Assembly: GCF_003112455.1 (NCBI RefSeq) | Contig: NZ_BDQX01000171.1 | Location: 89,380 to 153,379, forward strand | Direction: 5' to 3' | Origin: Paenibacillus agaridevorans | GTDB taxonomy: Bacteria; Bacillota; Bacilli; Paenibacillales; Paenibacillaceae | Length of the DNA: 64,000 bases | Part shown: one piece after another, positions 8,539-16,604 of the stretch | Layout: each line of letters opens with the position of its first letter | Position numbering within the stretch: the stretch's first letter is position 1 | Position numbers and translations under genes: made by a program | Notes under the pieces: model-generated | The model's database searches: none | What the model was told of the DNA's origin: nothing | Seen by the model: the letters and a program-made list of their open reading frames with translations, nothing else

Positions 8539-9519
8539 TTATTCTACAAGCCCCGTACGTTCAATTCCTTCTGTAAACCAGCGTTGAGCAATCAAGTACA
8601 CAATTAGCGGCGGCATAATGATTAAAAATGCGGCTGCCATCTTCGGTCCCTCAGAGATGGGATCCTTGCCGTAAGCGCCGACGTTAACCACTTCATTGCC
8701 CATCAACTCCGCTGTGAGCGAGTTCAATCTCATCGACAACGGGGTGAAGTCATTGCTTAGAAACATAGCTGCATCGCTGTTCATATTCCAATACCAGACG
8801 AACGAAAATAAGAACACTACAAGGCTTGCCGCGCCGGCAAGCGGCAGCATAATGCGGAAGAACAGGCGGAAGATCGATGCTCCATCCATCTTGGCCGCCT
8901 CCTCCAGCGCTTTCGGCTGAGCCAGGAAAAACTGCCTGAAAATAATGATAAACAAAGCGCCGCGCAAACCCTGGCCAAACAACGCAGGGATAAATACAAC
9001 AAGCGGCGTGTCTAGCCAGTTAAGCTGATCATAAATCATATACAGAGGTATTACGGTTATTTGCGGCGGAACGAGAAAAGTAACAATAATGAGAACAAAA
9101 AATATATTTTTCCCCGGAAAGCGCAGCCGTGCAAGCGCATAGCCGGTAATCGAGCAGGACAGTACCTGCAGCAGCGATCCCATGGAGGAAATAAAGATCG
9201 TATCCAAAAAGGCTTCGACATATCGCAATCCATCCCAAGCATCGATATAATTTTGCCAATACAGCTCTCGCGGTATTAATTGTACAAGCGGGTCGATAAG
9301 ATCGGGTACGCTCTTGAGGCTGGTTGAAATCATTTCGAGAATAGGTTGCAAGTAGAGGAACGCAATGACCGTCAGCAATACAAAAATGATCAATTTCGCG
9401 ACCAGTCCATCGTTAACATTTTGACCGAGCAAAACCCGCTTAACCTGCTGCGATCTGCGGCTCGATAAAGTTTTTGTCACTTCCAGCCTGATCTGCTTAA
9501 TGGAGTCTTCCATTTTCAT
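8539..9519 (-). CDS. Carbohydrate ABC permease, MalG-type (second pair)
   Basis: A 326-residue CUT1 inner-membrane subunit with about six membrane segments. The EAA loop is EEAAKMDGASIFRLFFRIMLP, where the ATPase docks. The ATG at 9519 is chosen because AGGTGA lies about 9 nt upstream; the in-frame GTG at 9528 sits too close to that site. The N-terminal tail before the first membrane segment is long (about 45 residues). The protein ends the minus-strand transport operon and follows its MalF-type partner closely. The long loop around residues 240-290 (FTPLSMRLNSLTAELMG) contains the typical sugar-permease periplasmic segment. It probably works with the neighbouring permease and one of the two binding proteins. 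Confidence 0.9.
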   Translation of the reverse strand: MKMEDSIKQIRLEVTKTLSSRRSQQVKRVLLGQNVNDGLVAKLIIFVLLTVIAFLYLQPILEMISTSLKSVPDLIDPLVQLIPRELYWQNYIDAWDGLRYVEAFLDTIFISSMGSLLQVLSCSITGYALARLRFPGKNIFFVLIIVTFLVPPQITVIPLYMIYDQLNWLDTPLVVFIPALFGQGLRGALFIIIFRQFFLAQPKALEEAAKMDGASIFRLFFRIMLPLAGAASLVVFLFSFVWYWNMNSDAAMFLSNDFTPLSMRLNSLTAELMGNEVVNVGAYGKDPISEGPKMAAAFLIIMPPLIVYLIAQRWFTEGIERTGLVE

Positions 9520-9528
9520 CGTGTACAC

Positions 9529-10413
9529 TCACCTTCCTTTTGTCGCACGGTAGGTCAGGCCCAACGTTACAGACAGCAGCAGTAAGACTAAGGCGAAATA
9601 CAACCATGCCATTGCGCTTGCATAACCGTAACCTGTCGTTGGAGAAAACATATTGCTCGTAATAATGCCCAAGATGCTGTTAAACGGAAAGGTGAACAAA
9701 TCGACAATGGTGTAGACGGCGTTCAACCCTATAAAGGGGACCATGGCGGGAAAGGTGATTTTCCAAAAGCTCTCCCAGGGCGACGCGCCATCTACGCGAA
9801 TGGCTTCATAGATCGTTTTCGGTATCGTCTGGAATCCGGCGATAAAGATTAAGATCTGCACGCCGGAATACCACAAAATAATAACGGCTTGGCTTAGAAT
9901 GCCAACAAGCGACGCCGCTGTCCGTTCGTCAAAATTTTTATGGATGATGGCCTCAATATTATATTGCTCGATAAAGGGCAGCTCGCCTGCTCCCTGCGTA
10001 AATAGCTCCATCACCACTTGCCCGGTGGCAAAAATGACCGGCAGGAAGAAGATGGCGCGCATCGCTCCGCGGCCGGGAAACCTTTGATTGAGCAACAGAG
10101 CTACGAAAAACGAAAAAATGAGGATTAAAGGAATGATAATGACCAATTCCTGCAATAACGTTATCAACTCGATGCGATAATTGCTATTCTCAAACCATAC
10201 CCGTTTATAGTTTTCAAGACCTACCCATGTGTATGAGAACCCCCCGGCCCGAAAATAAAGCGTATTAAAGCTGTTGTATAATGACCAGCCAACAGGAAAG
10301 GCGACAAATGCCGCAAATCCGATCATCCAGGGAAGCATAAACAAGTATCCGACGCCGTATTCTTGCATGCGGAATACGAATAGCCCTTTGCGCCGTCCTT
10401 TCTCGCTGTTCAT
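9529..10413 (-). CDS. Carbohydrate ABC permease, MalF/UgpA-type (second pair)
   Basis: A 294-residue CUT1 permease. An N-terminal cytoplasmic tail is followed by TM1 (YLFMLPWMIGFAAFVAFPVGW), the SFNTLYF-type segment typical of UgpA/LacF relatives, five further membrane spans, and the EAA loop IYEAIRVDGASPWESFWKITFP. One nucleotide separates its ATG from the stop of the DUF5696-like gene, with GGGGGGAG as ribosome binding site, so it is co-translated with that protein. It forms the second permease pair of the operon with the MalG-type gene below it. Having two MalF/MalG pairs behind one ATPase gene is unusual. Confidence 0.9.
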   Translation of the reverse strand: MNSEKGRRKGLFVFRMQEYGVGYLFMLPWMIGFAAFVAFPVGWSLYNSFNTLYFRAGGFSYTWVGLENYKRVWFENSNYRIELITLLQELVIIIPLILIFSFFVALLLNQRFPGRGAMRAIFFLPVIFATGQVVMELFTQGAGELPFIEQYNIEAIIHKNFDERTAASLVGILSQAVIILWYSGVQILIFIAGFQTIPKTIYEAIRVDGASPWESFWKITFPAMVPFIGLNAVYTIVDLFTFPFNSILGIITSNMFSPTTGYGYASAMAWLYFALVLLLLSVTLGLTYRATKGR

Positions 10414-10414
10414 C

Positions 10415-12664
10415 TTATTTGGCTCCCCCCTTCGTCACTTCGAATTGATTCCTGTTGTAATCCACTTGTACGGTTGTGCCGTCCTCGTAGGTCGTTGCGT
10501 ATACCCCTTCCGCCAGCTTCTCATGATCGCGGATTCGTTGATGATACACGGAGGCGAGCTGGTTGAACTTCCCATACTCTTCTATGATCCGATCCTTCCA
10601 GATGTCATATTCGCTGCTAAAAATAAATACATAATCCGTATCCTTTAGCACCCGATTCTCCTCGTAAGTAAGCCCGAAAAACGGAATAGCGCCGTATTCA
10701 ATCGCTCTCAGAAGCTCCTTATCATAAACGTTGCGTTCATTAGCAGGCGCCGCCGTATATTCAATCATTCCGTGAACGACGATTGGATAAAAAGGAACCA
10801 TCTCATCGATGATCATATCGTAACTCCAATCGTATGGCAGCGATTGGACGAAATCGACATGCTGGAGCGAATAGCTGAAGCCTTTATATACGCCGGCTCC
10901 ACCTAGCTCCTTGCGGGTGTAATCGAGCAGCGCCTCGTAATAGTAGGCCGTCTCCTTTCTTGTAAGCGGAGCATCTTCGTTGTGATCGCTAAACAATTCA
11001 TCGCCTGGCCCGTCGATATAATGGATGCCGTCCACCCCAAGCTCCTTCAGTTGATCAATCACTTCTTTTTGCGCTTGGACGATTTTGATCGGATTGACAA
11101 TGAATTCAGTGTATGGTCGTATGCCTCCCTGTTTAAATTGCAGTACTGTCGAGTCGATCGAGCGAATGCCATCTGATTTGATATCGAATGAAGAAGCGCT
11201 CGAATTTCTCCATGCCGCATAATCTTCGAAATAAACCGTAAAACCTTTTTCATGCATGGACTGAATAAATCGCTTCGCGCCTTCGTTGCCGCCTAGCTCG
11301 CTGACAACGGGGAATCGTTCATCCGTATCATATCGGCCGCTGTTTTGCCAGCCTTGATAACTCAGCCTCATATTGGTCACGCCCTGCTGCATCAATTCTT
11401 CGACGATTTGCTCTGCTTGGTCGAAAGTGGTTGCCGGCTCATAATCGCTGCCGCCGAATTTCGGCTTTGTCCCTCCCCCTAAAAAAGACAACTGGATCGG
11501 CACATTGTCTGTCTGCGGCAACGGGCTGCCCAGCATGCCGTTTTCCTCCAGATAATCGCGATAGCTATGCGCCATGCCGACGTAATCCGCGGCCTCTCCG
11601 GACAACAATCGATACTCCAGGCTGCGGTCGTGCTGCGTCCGTTCCTTCTGAATGGTTATGACGAGTTGATCCGTAACTCCGCTTACTCTCCGACCATATT
11701 CTTCGCGATAGCTGAAGTTTGCGCTCGCCGTATGATAGCTGGATACTTGGCCGGGAAGCGCAGCTTTGATTGAAGCTGAGAATTGTCCTTCCTTTACGAT
11801 GGCGGCAAATGCATGCTCTCCCCGTTTTAGGCCAAACACGGGATAGCCGATTTCTTCGCGTCTTCCCCTATTTTCATTGCTTACCTTCAAGCTTGCCATA
11901 TCGTTTCCATAGATAGGGAATTCGTAGCTATTAATATTGGCTGGCCGCTTTCGATCATAATAGATCAACCCGCCCGGCCCATCCGGCACGAACAAGTATC
12001 CCGGCTCCTCCGCCTTTGACACCCCGCCAAAAAAAGGCAACAGATTAATGGCAAATACTTTGTTGTCGCCCGATTCTACAATGCCCTCGCTTGGTATGCG
12101 CGCTTCCAGCCCGTGCTCGGTCAAAACATATTGGATAACAAAGGACAGATGCAGTTCCGGATAGGTATAGCTGGCTTGAATCCCTTTGTCTCCCATTAAC
12201 GTATAACTGATCTCGATTTTCGAATCTATCGAATTTTTCACCAAGCGTCTCGGCTGACTGCCAGATACGTATTCCAATATATAGGGAGATTCGAGATTGG
12301 CCAGCAAGGCTCCTTGAACGGTTTCTTTGCCAAGTTGCTCCTTTGACGGATTGCTTCGCCACAAGTAGCCGCTCTTCTTATCGAGTACGGTAATTTGGCT
12401 TGTGCGAGGGTCAATCTTTAGTGCAAACGAGCCATTGTCCGCCACGTCAACAAAGCCATCCCCCCCGGCAGCGGGAGGCTGCCATTGTTCACCCTCCACA
12501 ACCGCCATTAAGTCAATGGAATGCGGACGAATGCCCATGGACTGCAGGGACGGCTGCCGATCCCACCCCAAAATAATGATGGCGGCAGCAAGGATGACCA
12601 CTGCGGAAGAGGCTGCTGCAATGCGTTGCCATCGTTTACTGGATGGCCATAGCCTTCTAGCCAT
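10415..12664 (-). CDS. DUF5696-like membrane-anchored protein with glycosidase-like barrel
   Basis: A 749-residue protein with an N-terminal membrane anchor (about residues 17-34, IAAASSAVVILAAAIIILGW) and no lipobox, so the body is outside the cell. Residues about 60-380 look like a beta-rich galactose-mutarotase-like region (SGYLWRSNP, VPDGPGGLIYYDRK). Residues about 390-700 look like a TIM barrel with VDGIHYIDGPGDELFSDHN and DEMVPFYPIVVHG. The protein ends with a small beta domain (GVYATTYEDGTTVQVDYNRNQF). This layout matches the family I know as DUF5696 and recalls GH101/GH129 glycosidases, but no activity is established and the similarity is my inference. It overlaps the upstream NHL/YIP1 gene by 8 nt and lies between two permease pairs, so it may trim or present a glycan for import. 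Confidence 0.75.
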   Translation of the reverse strand: MARRLWPSSKRWQRIAAASSAVVILAAAIIILGWDRQPSLQSMGIRPHSIDLMAVVEGEQWQPPAAGGDGFVDVADNGSFALKIDPRTSQITVLDKKSGYLWRSNPSKEQLGKETVQGALLANLESPYILEYVSGSQPRRLVKNSIDSKIEISYTLMGDKGIQASYTYPELHLSFVIQYVLTEHGLEARIPSEGIVESGDNKVFAINLLPFFGGVSKAEEPGYLFVPDGPGGLIYYDRKRPANINSYEFPIYGNDMASLKVSNENRGRREEIGYPVFGLKRGEHAFAAIVKEGQFSASIKAALPGQVSSYHTASANFSYREEYGRRVSGVTDQLVITIQKERTQHDRSLEYRLLSGEAADYVGMAHSYRDYLEENGMLGSPLPQTDNVPIQLSFLGGGTKPKFGGSDYEPATTFDQAEQIVEELMQQGVTNMRLSYQGWQNSGRYDTDERFPVVSELGGNEGAKRFIQSMHEKGFTVYFEDYAAWRNSSASSFDIKSDGIRSIDSTVLQFKQGGIRPYTEFIVNPIKIVQAQKEVIDQLKELGVDGIHYIDGPGDELFSDHNEDAPLTRKETAYYYEALLDYTRKELGGAGVYKGFSYSLQHVDFVQSLPYDWSYDMIIDEMVPFYPIVVHGMIEYTAAPANERNVYDKELLRAIEYGAIPFFGLTYEENRVLKDTDYVFIFSSEYDIWKDRIIEEYGKFNQLASVYHQRIRDHEKLAEGVYATTYEDGTTVQVDYNRNQFEVTKGGAK

Positions 12665-14714
12665 AGTTAATCACCTCCCGATACACTTGGTTAAAGAAAT
12701 CAAGCAGGTTGCCGCTAAGCGCAACAAAAATAATGATAAAGATCCACATAACTCCAATGGTGAACAATGTAATTCCCGCATTTTTAAAGGATTCGAGAAA
12801 ATCGAAGTTATGGATGACCTGCGTCATCACAAAAAGCAATAAAATGATCCACAGCCACTTGAGTTGATGGATGAGATCAATGACTATCCATTCTTCAAGT
12901 ACCAATACATTGGAAAGGAGTGTAGCCGGAATCGTCATCACGATAAATGGAACGATCGCAAAGGTGCTTGCTTGAAGCACTTCCCGGAAACGGCCCTCGC
13001 CGCCCTTAACGGAGCTGACCAAATAATTGGCGATGATCCACGTTAACCAAGGCGCAATCAGCATAAGGAGAGAGAGTCTAACATTGAACCAGGCTAAATT
13101 GAAAGGATGGGCGATAAATCCGGAGCCAAATATCGACCAGATATGAACGCCGATTGCAAGCAATACGATTAAAATAATGACGAACCACGATATATTTCTT
13201 TCTTTCAGCCGGTAAAATCCATTATAAGGATGAAAGATTAAATAAAATGCATCCCCTAATTCACTTCCGTATTGCTTTACTTTAGGATGCCATGTCCGAC
13301 TGCGAACGAATGCTCTTGCTCGTTTAAACAAGAAGATAAGCCCCCCTATCAAAACGATCAATGCAACAAGAGAAATGAAGAAATATCGCTGGAGCCATTC
13401 GTATCGAAGACTCCAGAAAGCATCCGAGTAACCCTCCGCATCATAAGACTGCTTAAAATAATCAATCGCAAGCTCATAGTCTCGATCATGAAGCGCAATT
13501 TTGCCAAGCCCATTAAACGAAATATTCAGCATGCCATTATGCCGAATAACCTCTTCCCAATAAGGCTTGCTCTTGGCATAATCGCCTTCGTAATAATAAT
13601 GGGCTGCGTTCAGAAATGTGTCGCCGAAGCTCGTTCGCTTAAAGATATGAATCAGATTCGTGCCGCTGTCCGCTACCCATATGTCATTATTGGCATTGAC
13701 GGCAAGGCTCGAAGCAAAGCTGACCATCCCAAGCTGACGAGCGTTTTTATCCGCTCCGCCCAGATAAAATAAAAGATCGCCTGTTGGATCATAGATGGCT
13801 ATATTTCCGCTGACTCGATCCATCCCATACAAAAAGCCTTGGGAGTCGTAAGCGGTATCAACCAGATCATATTCGAAAAACGGTTTATTCTGAAAAGCGT
13901 CAAACCCGCCGGCATTCAGCTTCTTGATTTGCCCGTCGTTCGTTTTGCCCGTGCTTGTCGTAAATAGGAAGCCGTCCCCCGTGAGCGTCACATTTTGAAT
14001 CGAGTTTGGCCGTTTGGCTATTTCTTTAGCCAGCATTTCCTTCGAGAGGATCGACCTTTTCAACTGATCAAGCCACGTCAGCTTCGTTTTGTTCGCCCCG
14101 AAAAATCCGGTAAACTCGCCTTCCGGATTCATGCGAAGCAAGCCTTGATGCGTATCTTTAACGACGACATACATCACTCCGCGAGCATCCACAACCACCT
14201 TTGTGGGCAGAAAGTGATAGTCGTCGCCCAAAACGTTCGACGGCGGCTTATCGTAAGTTTGCTCTACCTGACCTTCCGCATTAAACTTGACAATGTTTCC
14301 TGCAGCCGTATTCGCCGCATAGATCGCGCCGTCTTCGGCAACAAACACCCCTTCCGGCTGATTAAGCGTGACCAGGCCTTCCTCATCGCCAATACTCCGA
14401 ATGTATTGTCCCTGCTCATTGAATTGGACAATCCGATTATTGCCTGTATCTGCGACATAAACATCCCCATTGCCTGTGACAAACAGGTCGCTCGGCGTGC
14501 TCAGCGGCACCGCCATTTCATTGCCGTCTATCACCTTCTCCGGGAGATAAATCGGTTGAACATAATACTGCATTCCGCCAACGGAATGATCGATATACAC
14601 CGTTCTATAAGGCGGACCGGCGGAAATAAGGGAAGGAAAGAGCAAACAAAGCAGGCACAATAAGGCAATCACTTTTACTTTTAAATGTCCAAAGCCATTT
14701 CGAATAAGGCTCAT
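12657..14714 (-). CDS. NHL-repeat / YIP1-like multi-pass membrane protein
   Basis: A 685-residue protein with three visible parts. (1) A signal-anchor (about residues 10-32) followed by an extracellular beta-propeller of NHL repeats, with recurring blocks such as PSDLFVTGNGDVYVADTGNN and LAVNANNDIWVADSGTN. (2) A short TPR-like helical hairpin (AAHYYYEGDYAKSKPYWEEV, then ALHDRDYELAIDYFKQSYDA). (3) After a membrane segment near residue 455, a five-helix membrane domain with FYRLKERN and SSVKGGEGRFREVL, resembling Yip1-type proteins. The ribosome site GGGGGG is 9 nt before the ATG. It is translationally coupled by overlap to the DUF5696-like gene. The role is unknown; placement inside an importer operon suggests a scaffold or sensor that couples an outside propeller to the membrane transporter. 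Confidence 0.75.
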   Translation of the reverse strand: MSLIRNGFGHLKVKVIALLCLLCLLFPSLISAGPPYRTVYIDHSVGGMQYYVQPIYLPEKVIDGNEMAVPLSTPSDLFVTGNGDVYVADTGNNRIVQFNEQGQYIRSIGDEEGLVTLNQPEGVFVAEDGAIYAANTAAGNIVKFNAEGQVEQTYDKPPSNVLGDDYHFLPTKVVVDARGVMYVVVKDTHQGLLRMNPEGEFTGFFGANKTKLTWLDQLKRSILSKEMLAKEIAKRPNSIQNVTLTGDGFLFTTSTGKTNDGQIKKLNAGGFDAFQNKPFFEYDLVDTAYDSQGFLYGMDRVSGNIAIYDPTGDLLFYLGGADKNARQLGMVSFASSLAVNANNDIWVADSGTNLIHIFKRTSFGDTFLNAAHYYYEGDYAKSKPYWEEVIRHNGMLNISFNGLGKIALHDRDYELAIDYFKQSYDAEGYSDAFWSLRYEWLQRYFFISLVALIVLIGGLIFLFKRARAFVRSRTWHPKVKQYGSELGDAFYLIFHPYNGFYRLKERNISWFVIILIVLLAIGVHIWSIFGSGFIAHPFNLAWFNVRLSLLMLIAPWLTWIIANYLVSSVKGGEGRFREVLQASTFAIVPFIVMTIPATLLSNVLVLEEWIVIDLIHQLKWLWIILLLFVMTQVIHNFDFLESFKNAGITLFTIGVMWIFIIIFVALSGNLLDFFNQVYREVINYG

Positions 14715-14744
14715 TGTCGACAGCCCCCCCTCTGTTGCCCCATC

Positions 14745-15611
14745 TTATTTCACACCTGAGTGCAGCATCGTTTGAATCATTTTTCGCTGGAATAATAGAA
14801 ACATAATCAAGTTAGGCAGAAACATGATCAGACCTATGGCGGCGGCAAGGCTTGTCGCGGCAACGCCCGGCACGTTTACCACGAGCGCCGTAGCGTAATA
14901 GGCGAGCGTCTTCATCGTTTCCTTCGTCATGAAAAACGTGGAGGTTTCCACATCCAGATAGACGGCCTGGAACGTAATAATGGACACGGTAGCTACAGCC
15001 GGAGCCGTTAACGGAATAATGATTTTGGTAAAGATGTACATATCGGACGCTCCGTCGAGCTTGGCCGCTTCCGTCAGAGAAGCGGGGATCTGGTCGATGA
15101 ATTGCCTCATTAAAAAAACCGCAAGCGGTGAAGCAAGAAACGGCAATATATGAGCGAAATAAGTGTCCTTAAGCCCTAAACCGCTAATGACCAGATAGCG
15201 GGGAATCGCTACCGTCTCAGGAGCAAACATAAGCGAGATTAGAATGAGCCCCATAATCATCGTTTTAAAGTGAAAGCGATGCTTGGACAGCACATACCCG
15301 GCCATTGTGCTCACCAGGATGACGGCCCCCGTGGCGATGGCCGAAATAACCGCGCTATTGAACAAATAACGCGTAAATGGCACCAACCCCGCCGTAGAAC
15401 TCAGCAGAAGCTGCTCGAAGTTGCGCCAGGTAGGCTGCTTTACCAAAATCGTTGGCGGATATGCAAATAATTCATTAAGCGGCTTAAATGCATGATTAAA
15501 TAAAAAGATGATGGGGATTAGCATAAATACCCCTACCGCTGTGAGAAATACGATCAATACAATTCGAGGGAACGATATTTGCTTCCGCAGCTTTCGCACC
15601 GCATTTAACAT
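14745..15611 (-). CDS. Carbohydrate ABC permease, MalG-type (first pair)
   Basis: A 288-residue CUT1 permease with six membrane spans. The EAA loop is LTEAAKLDGASDMYIFTKIIIPL. Its N-terminus has the short cytoplasmic lead and TM1 typical of MalG homologues (IVLIVFLTAVGVFMLIPIIF), and the segment FNHAFKPLNELFAYPPTIL is the usual FKPxxELF-like motif. It begins immediately after the stop of the MalF-type partner (no spacer) and is followed after 30 nt by the NHL/YIP1 gene. It most likely pairs with the 15612-16601 product and the membrane-anchored binding protein encoded just upstream. Confidence 0.9.
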   Translation of the reverse strand: MLNAVRKLRKQISFPRIVLIVFLTAVGVFMLIPIIFLFNHAFKPLNELFAYPPTILVKQPTWRNFEQLLLSSTAGLVPFTRYLFNSAVISAIATGAVILVSTMAGYVLSKHRFHFKTMIMGLILISLMFAPETVAIPRYLVISGLGLKDTYFAHILPFLASPLAVFLMRQFIDQIPASLTEAAKLDGASDMYIFTKIIIPLTAPAVATVSIITFQAVYLDVETSTFFMTKETMKTLAYYATALVVNVPGVAATSLAAAIGLIMFLPNLIMFLLFQRKMIQTMLHSGVK

Positions 15612-16601
15612 CTACTGCTCCCCCTTTGAACCGAATAGGACAAAACAAAACCTCCATAATACGTAGCTCAATAGAAGCAGTACAACGGATAAGGCGGATG
15701 CATAACCCCATTCGTACCGGATAAAAGCATAATCATCGATATGGTTCGTGATGAGATGACCGGCATAGTTCGGCGTAATTGTGACTCCCGTCAATTGTGT
15801 GGAAATGGCACCCGCCTTAAGAGTGCCGACAATGGCCATCACGGCGCTAAACAGCATCTGCGGCTTCATGGAAGGGATGGTAATGTAATAAACCTCCTGC
15901 AGACTGTTTTTAATTCCGTCGATTCGACCCGCTTCATACAGCTCCGTATTAACGGTTTGCAGACCGCCGAGCATCGCCAGAAAACCGACCCCCATACTGG
16001 TCCACAAGGTCACAATAATCATAACGATCATCAAATATTTCGGATCCTGCAGCCATAATTGCGGGGACTCGATCATGCCAAACCGCAGCAATAAATTGTT
16101 TAAGTAACCGACCTGATCGCCGCTAAAGGTGGCCGCCCATACAACGGATAGGGCTACTCCGCCCACCATGGCTGGCGCATATAAGGCAAGCGTAAAATAA
16201 TCGCGAATCGATTTGGGCAATTGATGAATCAGCCAAGCGAACACAAATGCCAGCAAATATCCTCCCGGCCCCACAATAATCGCGAATTTCAACGTATTAG
16301 GCAGCGTGTATTTCATAAACACAACATCTTGCGTCAGCATGTAAATAAACTGACTGAAGCCAACAAACCTCGGAAATTCGATCCCGTTAAAATTTGTTAC
16401 ACTGAGCAGGGCTGCAATAAAGACCGGAATAATAATAAAACAAGCAAAGCAAAGCATAAAAGGCGCCAAAAACAAATAGGACATCCGATCACGCCAAACT
16501 TCCCGCATAAACGTTTTGACTCGGCGCGTATATAGGGGGGAAGTCTTTTTGGGGCCGGCTGCTGGCGGCTTAACCAATTCGGTATGTTGTGCGGACTCCA
16601 T
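15612..16601 (-). CDS. Carbohydrate ABC permease, MalF-type (first pair)
   Basis: A 329-residue CUT1 permease with a 40-residue cytoplasmic N-terminal tail, six membrane spans and the EAA loop LYEAGRIDGIKNSLQEVYYITIP. The EAA loop has Gly-Ile where Gly-Ala is usual (DGIKN), a minor variation. It is separated by only 3 nt from the large binding-protein gene and abuts the MalG-type gene, so binding protein, MalF and MalG form a compact transport cassette. The extracellular loop segment NFNGIEFPRFVGFSQFIYML is the normal MalF-like position after TM1. Confidence 0.9.
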   Translation of the reverse strand: MESAQHTELVKPPAAGPKKTSPLYTRRVKTFMREVWRDRMSYLFLAPFMLCFACFIIIPVFIAALLSVTNFNGIEFPRFVGFSQFIYMLTQDVVFMKYTLPNTLKFAIIVGPGGYLLAFVFAWLIHQLPKSIRDYFTLALYAPAMVGGVALSVVWAATFSGDQVGYLNNLLLRFGMIESPQLWLQDPKYLMIVMIIVTLWTSMGVGFLAMLGGLQTVNTELYEAGRIDGIKNSLQEVYYITIPSMKPQMLFSAVMAIVGTLKAGAISTQLTGVTITPNYAGHLITNHIDDYAFIRYEWGYASALSVVLLLLSYVLWRFCFVLFGSKGEQ

Positions 16602-16604
16602 CGC

